Source of the DNA: Azospirillum doebereinerae | Lineage (GTDB): Bacteria > Pseudomonadota > Alphaproteobacteria > Azospirillales > Azospirillaceae | NCBI RefSeq assembly: GCF_003989665.1 | Contig: NZ_RZIJ01000020.1 | Location: 80,474-144,473 of the forward strand | Reading direction: 5' to 3' | Length of the DNA stretch: 64,000 nt | In this document: positions 9,293 through 16,267 of the stretch, in pieces | Layout: every line of letters starts with the position of its first letter | Numbering within the stretch: position 1 is the stretch's first letter | The notes under the pieces: generated by a model | The model's database searches: none | Told to the model about the DNA's origin: nothing | The model's input: the letters and a program-made list of their open reading frames with translations, nothing else | Position numbers and translations under genes: made by a program

Positions 9293-9763
9293 ATGAAAGC
9301 CGTCCTGCTGTTCGCCGTGGCCACCGGCCTCGCCTTCGCCGGGGGCTACGGCGCCGGACGCTACGAGACGATGCCGCGTCCGACCGTGCCGGTCGACGCC
9401 GCGCCGGCGGCGCTCGCCGGGGAGACGATCGGCAGCGGCCCCTATTACGTGGAGGTCGGCCAACTGGTCGTGCCGATGCTGGCCAAGGGGCGCACCGTCG
9501 CCTTCATCCTGACGCAGATCACGCTGGAGGCCGGCAGCAACGACGAGGCCAACATGGTGCGGCGCCGACTGCCCCACGCGCGCAGCGCCATGCTGGAGAC
9601 GCTGTTCGGTCTGGCCGGATCGGGAAGCTTCGACGGGCCGGCGGTCGATCCGCTGGCGGTGTCCGCCGCCCTGTTGCGCAGCGCCAACGGACAGTACTCC
9701 AGCCGGCCGATCCGGACGGTGCTGATCGACCGGCTGCTGCGGCAGGACAACAGCCGGTCGTGA
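9293..9763 (+). CDS. FliL-like membrane protein at the end of the flgFGAH operon
   Basis: A 156-residue protein with one N-terminal membrane segment (AVLLFAVATGLAFAGGYGAG), then a periplasmic domain. The pattern YVEVGQLVVPMLAKGRTVAF, ILTQITLEAG and RRRLPHARSAMLETLFGL resembles FliL-family proteins, where a Pro-containing strand is followed by a long beta strand and a helix. FliL proteins ring the stator and stabilise MotB. A separate, clearer fliL is at 37163-37699, so this would be a second, diverged copy. It is 39 bases after flgH and before a strong terminator, so it probably belongs to the same operon. Family assignment is moderate. Confidence 0.6.
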   Translation: MKAVLLFAVATGLAFAGGYGAGRYETMPRPTVPVDAAPAALAGETIGSGPYYVEVGQLVVPMLAKGRTVAFILTQITLEAGSNDEANMVRRRLPHARSAMLETLFGLAGSGSFDGPAVDPLAVSAALLRSANGQYSSRPIRTVLIDRLLRQDNSRS

Positions 9764-9842
9764 GGACGCGGGCTTGACGCGGCGCGGCGGCGCGTCCGAA
9801 GCCGGCTCCGCGGCAAGCCGACGCCGAGTACCCTTGGACATG

Positions 9843-9874
9843 AAAAAGGCCCAGCTGAAGAGCTGGGCCTTTTT
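9843..9874. terminator. Bidirectional terminator between flagellar operon and tRNA-Glu
   Basis: Perfect 14-bp stem (AAAAAGGCCCAGCT at 9843-9856, AGCTGGGCCTTTTT at 9861-9874) with a GAAG tetraloop and T runs on both strands. It ends the flgF-to-FliL-like transcript from the left and the tRNA-Glu transcript from the right. Confidence 0.9.
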
Positions 9875-9901
9875 CTATCTCATTGCCGACCTTCGAGAAG
9901 G

Positions 9902-9977
9902 TGGCGTCCCCAAGGGGATTCGAACCCCTGTTACCGCCGTGAGAGGGCGGTGTCCTAGGCCTCTAGACGATGGGGAC
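9902..9977 (-). tRNA. tRNA-Glu (anticodon CTC)
   Basis: Read on the minus strand it begins GTCCCCATCGTCTAGAGGCC and folds as a cloverleaf: a 7-bp acceptor GTCCCCA/TGGGGAC, an anticodon stem CCGCC/GGCGG around the loop CTCTCAC (anticodon CTC, decoding GAG), and a T arm AGGGG-TTCGAAT-CCCCT. CCA appears to be encoded at the 3' end (9902-9904). The 76-base length includes CCA. The gene stands alone, facing the terminator at 9843-9874. Confidence 0.95.
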
Positions 9978-10032
9978 GTCGTTGGCGTGGGCGGGTTTTT
10001 AGCGAAGCCTGAGCGATCCGGCAAGCACTTTC

Positions 10033-11055
10033 TTACGTGCCCGATGCGATTTTCAGAAAAGCGTCCACCGAGGTCGCCGGCGTGTCGAAAGCCGTCACCA
10101 GCCGCACCAATCCGTCATCCCAACGGTAGAAGCCGAAGCCCGCCGCCTCCAGCGCCGCGATGGTGGATTCGGGCAGGCGGACGAACAGCTCGTTCGCCTC
10201 GACCGGGTATTCCAGCACGACCCCCGGCAGCTTGCCGAGGCCCGCCGCCAGACGGTCGGCCATGGTGTTGGCGTGGCCGGACAGGCGCAGCCACAGCTCG
10301 TCGGCCAGCCACGCGTCCAACTGCGCCGACAGGAAGCGCGTTTTCGACACCAGATGGCCGCCCCGCTTGCGGGCGTAGCCGAAATCCTCGGCCATCGCCG
10401 GGTTGAAGAACACCACCGCCTCGGCCGCCAGGCAGCCGCCCTTGGTGCCGCCCAGCGTCAGCACGTCCACCCCGGCCTTCCAGGTCAGCGCGGCCGGCGC
10501 GCAGCCCAGCCGCGCCACGGCGTTGGCGAAGCGGGCGCCGTCCATGTGGACCGCCATGCCGCCGGCGTGCGCCACCTCGACCAGCGCCTCCACCTCGTCC
10601 GGGCGGTAGACGGTGCCGGCCTCGGTCGCCTGGGTCAGGCTGAGCGCCGAGGGCTGCACCTTGTGGACGACCCCGACGCCGGCCCGCGCCACCGCGCGCG
10701 CCACCGTGTCGGGCGTCAGCTTGCCGTGGGCGCCGGGCAGCGGGACCAGCTTGGCGCCGCCGGTGAAGAATTCCGGGGCGCCGCACTCGTCCACCGTGAT
10801 GTGCGCCTCCTCGTGGCAATAGATGGCGCCGAAGGGCGGGGCCAGCGCCGACAGCGCCAGCGCGTTGGCCGCCGTGCCGGTGGCGACCGGAAACACCGCC
10901 ACCTGGGTCTCGAAGATCGCCGACAGCCGCTCGGTCACCCGCGCGGTCAGCGCGTCGTTGCCGTAGGGGGCGGCTTGGCCGGTCGAGGCGGTGGCCAGCG
11001 CCGTCATCACCTCCGGCGCCGCGCCGGCCACGTTGTCGCTGCGGAAATCATGCAT
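10033..11055 (-). CDS. Low-specificity L-threonine aldolase
   Basis: A 340-residue PLP enzyme of the beta-eliminating lyase fold that cleaves L-threonine (often also allo-threonine) to glycine and acetaldehyde in the cytoplasm. Family blocks: N-terminal FRSDNVAGAAPEVMTAL, PVATGTAANALALSAL, HMDGARFANAVARLG (with the Asp that holds the PLP ring) and LTLGGTKGG, where Lys205 is the PLP Schiff-base lysine. The glycine-rich phosphate-binding loop and the spacing are normal. It stands alone between tRNA-Glu and a small membrane-protein gene. The region before the ATG is C/T-rich without an obvious Shine-Dalgarno. Substrate stereospecificity cannot be told from sequence. Confidence 0.9.
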   Translation of the reverse strand: MHDFRSDNVAGAAPEVMTALATASTGQAAPYGNDALTARVTERLSAIFETQVAVFPVATGTAANALALSALAPPFGAIYCHEEAHITVDECGAPEFFTGGAKLVPLPGAHGKLTPDTVARAVARAGVGVVHKVQPSALSLTQATEAGTVYRPDEVEALVEVAHAGGMAVHMDGARFANAVARLGCAPAALTWKAGVDVLTLGGTKGGCLAAEAVVFFNPAMAEDFGYARKRGGHLVSKTRFLSAQLDAWLADELWLRLSGHANTMADRLAAGLGKLPGVVLEYPVEANELFVRLPESTIAALEAAGFGFYRWDDGLVRLVTAFDTPATSVDAFLKIASGT

Positions 11056-11120
11056 GGTCGCGGGTCCGGTCGAAAAGGGGAGGGGATGAGGGAAGGGAGG
11101 GGCGGTAGGATGGAGTCCGA

Positions 11121-11450
11121 TCAGGGCGCCGGCTTGCCGGCCGTGACGGTGGCGGTGATGGCGCCGTTGCGCGGGTCCATCACGTAGAGCCGATCAAGGC
11201 CCTGCGGCAGGGTCACCTTGAACAGGACGCGGTTGTTCACCACCACGATCTCGCCGATGCGCGACCCGGCGGGCACGTCCAGCGTGACGTCGGCGGGCTC
11301 CTTGCCCGGCGCCGCGCGTTCGGATTCAGCGGCCTGCTGGGCGGCGCGGTTGGGGTCGTTCATGCGCTTGTACAGCTCCACCCCCAAAAAGGTGAAACCG
11401 GCGACGATGAGAACGCCCATGATGACGACGAGTGCCTTGAGGATCTGCAC
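11121..11450 (-). CDS. Small membrane-anchored protein (DUF6476-like), divergent from rluD
   Basis: About 109 residues from a GTG start (VQILKALVVIMGVLIVAGFT). One N-terminal membrane helix is followed by a charged Ala/Glu-rich linker and a small soluble beta domain with DVPAGSRIGEIVVVNNRVLF and LPQGLDRLYVMDPRNGAI. An in-frame reading extends far upstream but would run antisense through rluD, so the GTG with an upstream GGGAG was chosen. It resembles the short DUF6476 proteins that alphaproteobacteria carry beside pseudouridine synthases. The function is unknown, and the family name is from memory. Confidence 0.7.
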   Translation of the reverse strand: MQILKALVVIMGVLIVAGFTFLGVELYKRMNDPNRAAQQAAESERAAPGKEPADVTLDVPAGSRIGEIVVVNNRVLFKVTLPQGLDRLYVMDPRNGAITATVTAGKPAP

Positions 11451-11495
11451 GGTTTGGGGTCCACTCCCGGACAAATGAGAACTGACGAACATACG

Positions 11496-12518
11496 ATGAA
11501 AGACGGCCGAACGATGCCCGAGTCCACCGAACGCGTCCACCGCGCTCCGCTCGTCCACACGGTGCCCGAGGCGGCGGCCGGCGAGCGGCTGGACAAGGCG
11601 CTGGCCGCCGGGCTGCCGGACCTGTCGCGCTCGCGCGTGCAAGCCCTGCTGGAGCAGGGCTGCGTCGCCGAGGGCGGGCGGACGATAACGGACCCGTCCC
11701 TGCGGGTCAAACCCGGCCAAACTTTCGACGTTTTCGTGCCCGAAGCTGAAGCGGCGCTGCCCGAAGCCCAGGACATCCCCCTGGACGTGGTGTTCGAAGA
11801 CGAGGACGTGCTGGTGATCGACAAGCCCGCCGGTCTGGTGGTCCATCCCGCCGCCGGCAATCAAGACGGAACGTTGGTGAACGCGCTGCTCGCCCATTGC
11901 GGCGACAGCCTGTCGGGCATCGGCGGGGTCCGGCGGCCCGGGATCGTCCATCGGCTGGACAAGGACACCAGCGGCCTGATGGTGGTCGCCAAGAACGACC
12001 GCGCCCATCACGGCCTGACCGAGCAGTTCAGCGACCGCACGCTCAGCCGCACCTACCACGCGCTGGTCTGGGGCCTGCCGACCCCCAAGCAGGGGCGGAT
12101 CGAGGGCGCCATCGGCCGCAGCGCCGTCGACCGCAAGAAGATGGCCGTGGTCGACCACGGCGGGAAACACGCCGCCACCCGCTACCGCGTGCTGAAGGCC
12201 TTCGGCCCGGCGGCGGCGCTGGTCGAATGCGTGCTGGAGACCGGGCGGACCCACCAGATCCGCGTCCACATGGCCCACATCGGGCACCCGCTGGTCGGCG
12301 ACCCGCTCTATGGACGGGGGCGGGCGTCGCGGGTGGGGGGCAAGCACGCCTCGACGCTGCCGGAACCGGCGCGCGGGCGGATGGTCGAGTTTCCCCGCCA
12401 AGCCCTGCACGCGACCGCCCTGACCTTCCGGCACCCAGGCACGGGGGAGACGATGACCTTCCACGCGCCCACGCCGGCCGATCTACATGAACTGATTGTC
12501 ATCTTAGAATCGGTCTGA
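11496..12518 (+). CDS. rluD: 23S rRNA pseudouridine synthase RluD family
   Basis: About 340 residues. An N-terminal S4 RNA-binding domain (AGERLDKALAAGLPDLSRSR) is followed by the RluA-type catalytic domain. The active-site motif HRLDKDTSGLMVVAK holds the catalytic Asp155, with VLETGRTHQIRVHM and HIGHPLVGDPLYG downstream. RluD-type enzymes make pseudouridines in helix 69 of 23S rRNA. The exact start is uncertain: ATGs at 11475, 11496 and 11514 are all in frame and none has a strong Shine-Dalgarno. It is divergent from the small membrane protein and followed by rpoH. Confidence 0.9.
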   Translation: MKDGRTMPESTERVHRAPLVHTVPEAAAGERLDKALAAGLPDLSRSRVQALLEQGCVAEGGRTITDPSLRVKPGQTFDVFVPEAEAALPEAQDIPLDVVFEDEDVLVIDKPAGLVVHPAAGNQDGTLVNALLAHCGDSLSGIGGVRRPGIVHRLDKDTSGLMVVAKNDRAHHGLTEQFSDRTLSRTYHALVWGLPTPKQGRIEGAIGRSAVDRKKMAVVDHGGKHAATRYRVLKAFGPAAALVECVLETGRTHQIRVHMAHIGHPLVGDPLYGRGRASRVGGKHASTLPEPARGRMVEFPRQALHATALTFRHPGTGETMTFHAPTPADLHELIVILESV

Positions 12519-12524
12519 ATTAAT
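12496..12524 (+). promoter_or_regulatory. Possible sigma-70-type promoter for rpoH
   Basis: TTGTCA (12496-12501) and ATTAAT (12519-12524) are separated by exactly 17 bases and overlap the 3' end of rluD. The -35 is a good match and the -10 only fair. This would give an rpoH leader of roughly 150 bases containing the hairpin at 12615-12661. Low certainty. Confidence 0.3.
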
Positions 12525-12614
12525 GCGGGGCCTCGGCACTCCTGGTTTAGACTCGAGGGCGATGGCGGGTTCCGACGCCTGCTCCCATGAGGGGCCGGGG
12601 ACCCGCGCAGAAGA

Positions 12615-12661
12615 ACGGTCCGCCCATTCCCGCGCCAGCAACGCGGGTGGGAACGGGCCGT
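12615..12661 (+). promoter_or_regulatory. Stem-loop in the rpoH leader just upstream of the ribosome site
   Basis: ACGGTCC (12615-12621) pairs with GGGCCGT (12655-12661). Inside it CCCGCG pairs with CGCGGG around a CCAGCAA loop, with a CCC/GGG helix between. The structure ends 2-3 bases before the GGAAAGGGG Shine-Dalgarno of rpoH. It may control rpoH translation or simply be a stable leader; the role is inferred. Confidence 0.4.
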
Positions 12662-12679
12662 CGGAAAGGGGTTGAAACC

Positions 12680-13564
12680 ATGGCGACAGTGTCCAGCGTT
12701 CCGGCGATCGGGTCCGAGAGCAATCTCTCCCGCTATCTCCAGGAAATCCGCAAATTTCCGATGCTGGAGCCGGAAAAGGAATACATGCTGGCCAAGAGTT
12801 GGCAGCAGCACGAGGATTCCGGCGCCGCCCACCAGCTCGTCACCAGCCACCTGCGGCTCGTCGCCAAGATCGCGATGGGCTACCGGGGCTACGGCCTGCC
12901 CTTGTCCGAGCTGATCTCCGAGGGCAACGTCGGCATGATGCAGGCGGTCAAGCGCTTCGACCCGGACCGCGGCTTCCGTCTGGCCACCTACGCCATGTGG
13001 TGGATCCGCGCGGCCATTCAAGAATACATCCTGCACAGCTGGTCGCTGGTGAAGATGGGCACCACCGCCGCGCAGAAGAAGCTGTTCTTCAACCTGCGCC
13101 GCCTGAAGGGCCAGATGCAGGCGATCGAGGAGGGCGACATGTCGCCCGAGCAGGTCAACGCCATCGCCACCAAGCTGTCGGTGCCCGAGCAGGACGTGGT
13201 CAACATGAACCGGCGCCTCGCCAGCCCCGACCATTCGCTGAACGCGCCGCTGCGCGTCGACGGCGAGGGCGAGTGGCAGGACTGGCTGGTGGACGAATCG
13301 GCCAACCAGGAGATCACGCTGGGCGACCAGCAGGAGCTGGGCAAGCGGCGCAAGCTGCTGGGTGGCGCCATGGAGACCCTGAACGAGCGCGAGCGCGACA
13401 TCCTAGTGGAGCGCCGCCTGCGCGAGGTGCCGATGACGCTGGAGGATCTGTCGCAGAAATACGGCATCAGCCGCGAGCGCGTCCGCCAGATCGAGGTCCG
13501 CGCCTTCGAGAAGCTGCAGAAGGCGATCAAGAACGCGGCGGTGGAGCAGAATCTGGCGCTGTGA
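12680..13564 (+). CDS. rpoH: RNA polymerase heat-shock sigma factor RpoH (sigma-32)
   Basis: A 294-residue sigma-70-family factor of the RpoH type. Region 2 shows HLRLVAKIAMGYRGYGLPLS, LISEGNVGMMQAVKRFDPDR and GFRLATYAMWWIRAAIQEYI. The RpoH-type segment WSLVKMGTTAAQKKLFFNLR follows, and region 4 carries LSQKYGISRERVRQIEVRA. The ATG at 12680 was chosen because GGAAAGGGG lies just upstream and the protein then begins like other RpoH proteins. It directs transcription of chaperone and protease genes under heat stress. Alphaproteobacteria often have several rpoH copies, so this may be one paralog. Confidence 0.95.
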   Translation: MATVSSVPAIGSESNLSRYLQEIRKFPMLEPEKEYMLAKSWQQHEDSGAAHQLVTSHLRLVAKIAMGYRGYGLPLSELISEGNVGMMQAVKRFDPDRGFRLATYAMWWIRAAIQEYILHSWSLVKMGTTAAQKKLFFNLRRLKGQMQAIEEGDMSPEQVNAIATKLSVPEQDVVNMNRRLASPDHSLNAPLRVDGEGEWQDWLVDESANQEITLGDQQELGKRRKLLGGAMETLNERERDILVERRLREVPMTLEDLSQKYGISRERVRQIEVRAFEKLQKAIKNAAVEQNLAL

Positions 13565-13595
13565 CGCCGGCGAAGAACGGAAACGGAGACGGAGC

Positions 13596-14258
13596 ATGAG
13601 CGAGAGCGGTTGGGTGGAACTGCGGGCCGGGGACGGCCATGGCCTGCGCGCCTACAAGGCGGTCGCCAAGGGCGGGGAGGTCGGGCGGCTGGTCGTGGCG
13701 CCGGAAATCTTCGGCATCAACCGCCACATCCGCAGCGTCTGCGACGGCTTCGCAGCCGACGGCTTCACGGTGATCGCCCCCGACCTGTTCGATCGGGCGG
13801 AGCGCGCGGTGGAGCTGCCCTACGACGAGACGGGCGTCCAGCGCGGCATCGCCATCAAGGGACGGATTTCCGACGAGCAGGCGCTGGCCGACATCGCGGC
13901 GGCGCTGGAGCATCTCGGCGGGGACGCGGCGATGGTCGGCTATTGCTGGGGCGGCAGCCTCGCCTGGATGGCGGCGTCACGGCTGCCGTTGCGCGCGGCC
14001 GTCGGCTATTACGGCGGCGCCATCGCCCAGCACCTCGACGAGGCGCCGCGCGCGCCGACCCTTCTGCATTTCGGGGAGCAGGACCACGCCATTCCGCTGA
14101 CGGTCGCCGAGGGCGTGCGGGCGCGGAACCCGGCGGTTCCGGTCCACGTCTACCCCGCCGGGCACGGCTTCAACTGCGACGAGCGGGGGAGCTACCATCC
14201 GCAAAGCGCGGCGCTGGCGCGGCTTCGGACCCTGGGGCTGCTGCGGGCCGTGTTCTAG
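13596..14258 (+). CDS. Dienelactone hydrolase family protein
   Basis: A 220-residue alpha/beta hydrolase of the dienelactone hydrolase type. The nucleophile motif is GYCWGG with Cys117, the usual nucleophile of this family. The acid and base come from FGEQDHAIPL (Asp) and YPAGHGFNCDERGSYH (His). The family opens cyclic lactones such as dienelactone from chloroaromatics, but many members act on other esters, so the substrate here is unknown. Shine-Dalgarno GGAG precedes the ATG. Its 3' end overlaps the convergent msrQ by 89 bases. Confidence 0.9.
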   Translation: MSESGWVELRAGDGHGLRAYKAVAKGGEVGRLVVAPEIFGINRHIRSVCDGFAADGFTVIAPDLFDRAERAVELPYDETGVQRGIAIKGRISDEQALADIAAALEHLGGDAAMVGYCWGGSLAWMAASRLPLRAAVGYYGGAIAQHLDEAPRAPTLLHFGEQDHAIPLTVAEGVRARNPAVPVHVYPAGHGFNCDERGSYHPQSAALARLRTLGLLRAVF

Positions 14259-14886
14259 GCTCTTTCCGGGCGTTGGGCAGACGGAGCGGCCAGCGGCGGA
14301 AGGCGAGCAGCCCGACGCAGAGCGCGGCGTAGACCAGCGGGGTCGTCTGCCACCCCTTCACCAGCATGATGAAGTGCAGGCAGCCGGCCAGCCCGGCGAC
14401 GAACACCCCCTTGTGCAGCGCGCGCCAGCGTTTGCCGCCCAGCCGCTTGACCATCCCGTTGGTGGAGGTCAGCGCCAGCGCCGTCAGGATCAGGATGGCG
14501 CCCATGCCGACGGTGATGTAAGGCCGCTTGACGATGTCCTTCCAGATCGCCGGCCAGTCGAAATACTGGTCGAGGCCGATGTAGGTGGACAGGTGGACCG
14601 CTGCGTAGAAGAAGGCGAACAGCCCGATCATCCGGCGTAACCGGGCCAACGCCGCCACCCCGGTCAGCATGCGCAGCGGCGTCACAGCCAGCGCGACCAG
14701 CAGGAATCGCAGGGCCCACAGCCCGCTCTGCTTGACGCTCTCCAGCACCGGCTCGGCCCCCAGCTCGCCGCTGTAGGCGAGCCAGAGGGTCCAGAACAGC
14801 GGAACCAGCGCGACGGCGAAGACGACCGGCTTGGCCGCGCGCGCGGTCAGGACGGCGTTGGCGATCTGGCGGAGATCGGTTGCCAT
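14170..14886 (-). CDS. msrQ: Heme-binding membrane subunit MsrQ of the methionine sulfoxide reductase system
   Basis: A 238-residue inner-membrane protein of the ferric-reductase-like transmembrane family, which passes electrons from the quinone pool to periplasmic MsrP. About five to six membrane helices are visible, with conserved heme-ligand-type histidines in FYAAVHLSTYIGLDQY and RWRALHKGVFVAG and in AGCLHFIML. It begins 2 bases after the msrP stop, the standard pair. The last 35 or so residues (Pro/Ala/Arg-rich) run antisense under the end of the dienelactone hydrolase gene. Confidence 0.9.
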   Translation of the reverse strand: MATDLRQIANAVLTARAAKPVVFAVALVPLFWTLWLAYSGELGAEPVLESVKQSGLWALRFLLVALAVTPLRMLTGVAALARLRRMIGLFAFFYAAVHLSTYIGLDQYFDWPAIWKDIVKRPYITVGMGAILILTALALTSTNGMVKRLGGKRWRALHKGVFVAGLAGCLHFIMLVKGWQTTPLVYAALCVGLLAFRRWPLRLPNARKEPRTRPAAAPGSEAAPAPRFADGSSPARRS

Positions 14887-14888
14887 TT

Positions 14889-15836
14889 TTAGAAATTCGC
14901 CCGCAGGTCCATGCCGGTGTAGAGCGATGCGACCTCCTCGCCGTAGCCGTTAAAGGGCAGGGTCTTGCGGCGCGAGAAATCGCCGACCCGGCGTTCCGTC
15001 GCCTGGCTCCAGCGTGGGTGGTCGACCTCGGGGTTGACGTTGGAGTAGAAGCCGTACTCGCGCGGCTGCGAGCTGTTCCAGGCGGTCGGCGGCTGGTCCT
15101 TGACCAGGGTGATCTTGACCACCGACTTGATCGATTTGAAGCCGTATTTCCACGGCACCACCAGCCGGATCGGGGCGCCGTTCTGGTTGGGCATGGTCTC
15201 GCCGTACATGCCGACGGCCATCAGGGTAAGCGGGTTCATCGCCTCGTCCAGCCGCAACCCCTCCACATAGGGCCAGTTCAGCACCCAGGACTTCTGACCG
15301 TACATGCGCTCCGGATCCAGCAGGGTCTGGAAGGCGACGTATTTGGCGTTGCCGGTGGGCTCGACCCGCTTCAGCAGCTCGGCCAGCGGGAAGCCGATCC
15401 AGGGGATCACCATGGACCAGCCCTCGACGCAGCGCAGGCGGTAGACGCGCTCCTCCATCGGGAATTTCAGCAGGTCGTCGATGCCGATGGTGATCGGCTT
15501 GGCGACCTCGCCGCCGATGGCGATCTCCCACGGGCGGGTGCGCAGCGCCTTGGCGCCGTCGGCCGGGTCGCTCTTGCCGGTGCCGAACTCGTAGTAGTTG
15601 TTGTAGGTGGTCGCCGACTTCATCGGCGTGACCGCGTCCAGCTTGGCGTCGGCGGGCTTGACCGTGGTGGCCGCCTCGAAGGCCGCCGCCTGGGCCAGAC
15701 CTAGCCAGCCGGTCAGGCTGCCGGCCGTGAAGGCCGCCGCGCCGCCGGCCAGAAGGGTGCGGCGGGAAAGGACCAGCTCCCGTGGCGTCACCTCGTCTTC
15801 GCGGGCCAGCGAGGCGGCGGGGAATTTGAACAGCAT
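14889..15836 (-). CDS. msrP: Periplasmic protein-methionine-sulfoxide reductase MsrP
   Basis: A 315-residue molybdenum-cofactor enzyme that repairs oxidised methionines in periplasmic proteins. A twin-arginine signal (SRRTLLAGGAAAF) sends it out folded. The oxidoreductase molybdopterin domain includes YRLRCVEGWSMVIPWIGFPL, where Cys136 is the Mo ligand, and VPWKYGFKSIKSVVKI. Start at 15836 is set by GGGAGAGGG 3-4 bases upstream and by the Tat signal position. It is followed by msrQ 2 bases later, forming the usual MsrPQ operon. Confidence 0.93.
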   Translation of the reverse strand: MLFKFPAASLAREDEVTPRELVLSRRTLLAGGAAAFTAGSLTGWLGLAQAAAFEAATTVKPADAKLDAVTPMKSATTYNNYYEFGTGKSDPADGAKALRTRPWEIAIGGEVAKPITIGIDDLLKFPMEERVYRLRCVEGWSMVIPWIGFPLAELLKRVEPTGNAKYVAFQTLLDPERMYGQKSWVLNWPYVEGLRLDEAMNPLTLMAVGMYGETMPNQNGAPIRLVVPWKYGFKSIKSVVKITLVKDQPPTAWNSSQPREYGFYSNVNPEVDHPRWSQATERRVGDFSRRKTLPFNGYGEEVASLYTGMDLRANF

Positions 15837-16267
15837 CGACCCTCTCCCAATCCAAACATCCGTCGTCACACCCATAACCATAGGGCGGGGGGTGCCCGGC
15901 GGCAAATCACGGGGCCTACACGTTTGCGTGAGCGGGTCGGCCGCCGTGAATCGATGGCGGCCGTGATTGTCACGGCCTTCCCACAAAAAGCAGAAATCCG
16001 CTCTCTACAAAAGTCATATGCAAACACCCTATGACTGACGTCAGGGTGCGTACCAAAGGCTAAATTGACCGGAATCGCCTTTACTTCATCGTGTGGGGCT
16101 GTAGGACTGCGGGCTAACTCGTTCGGCCGGGACACAACTCGCGCAGCGTCCATGCCGTATTTATAAAAATCGTAATAAGTGCGCGCGTTGCTTGGCGGGG
16201 GCCGGCGGCGGGTGTGTGAAACAAAGGGGCGACGGTCGGGCAGGCCGCGCAGGAGATGGGGAACGGC
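15837..16267. other. Divergent intergenic region between msrP and the HAMP-array kinase
   Basis: No gene is seen in these 431 bases. It must hold both divergent promoters. Visible elements are a 10-bp perfect palindrome CTGACGTCAG (16035-16044), a possible -35 TTGACC (16065-16070), and an AT-rich stretch near 16153-16175 containing TTTATAAAAATCG, unusual for this GC-rich sequence. No CtrA-like site was found. Confidence 0.5.

Noticed and set aside
11451..12464. N-terminal extension of the small membrane protein into rluD
   Set aside because: Open in frame, but it reads antisense through rluD; the GTG at 11450 with a nearby Shine-Dalgarno fits the membrane-helix start.
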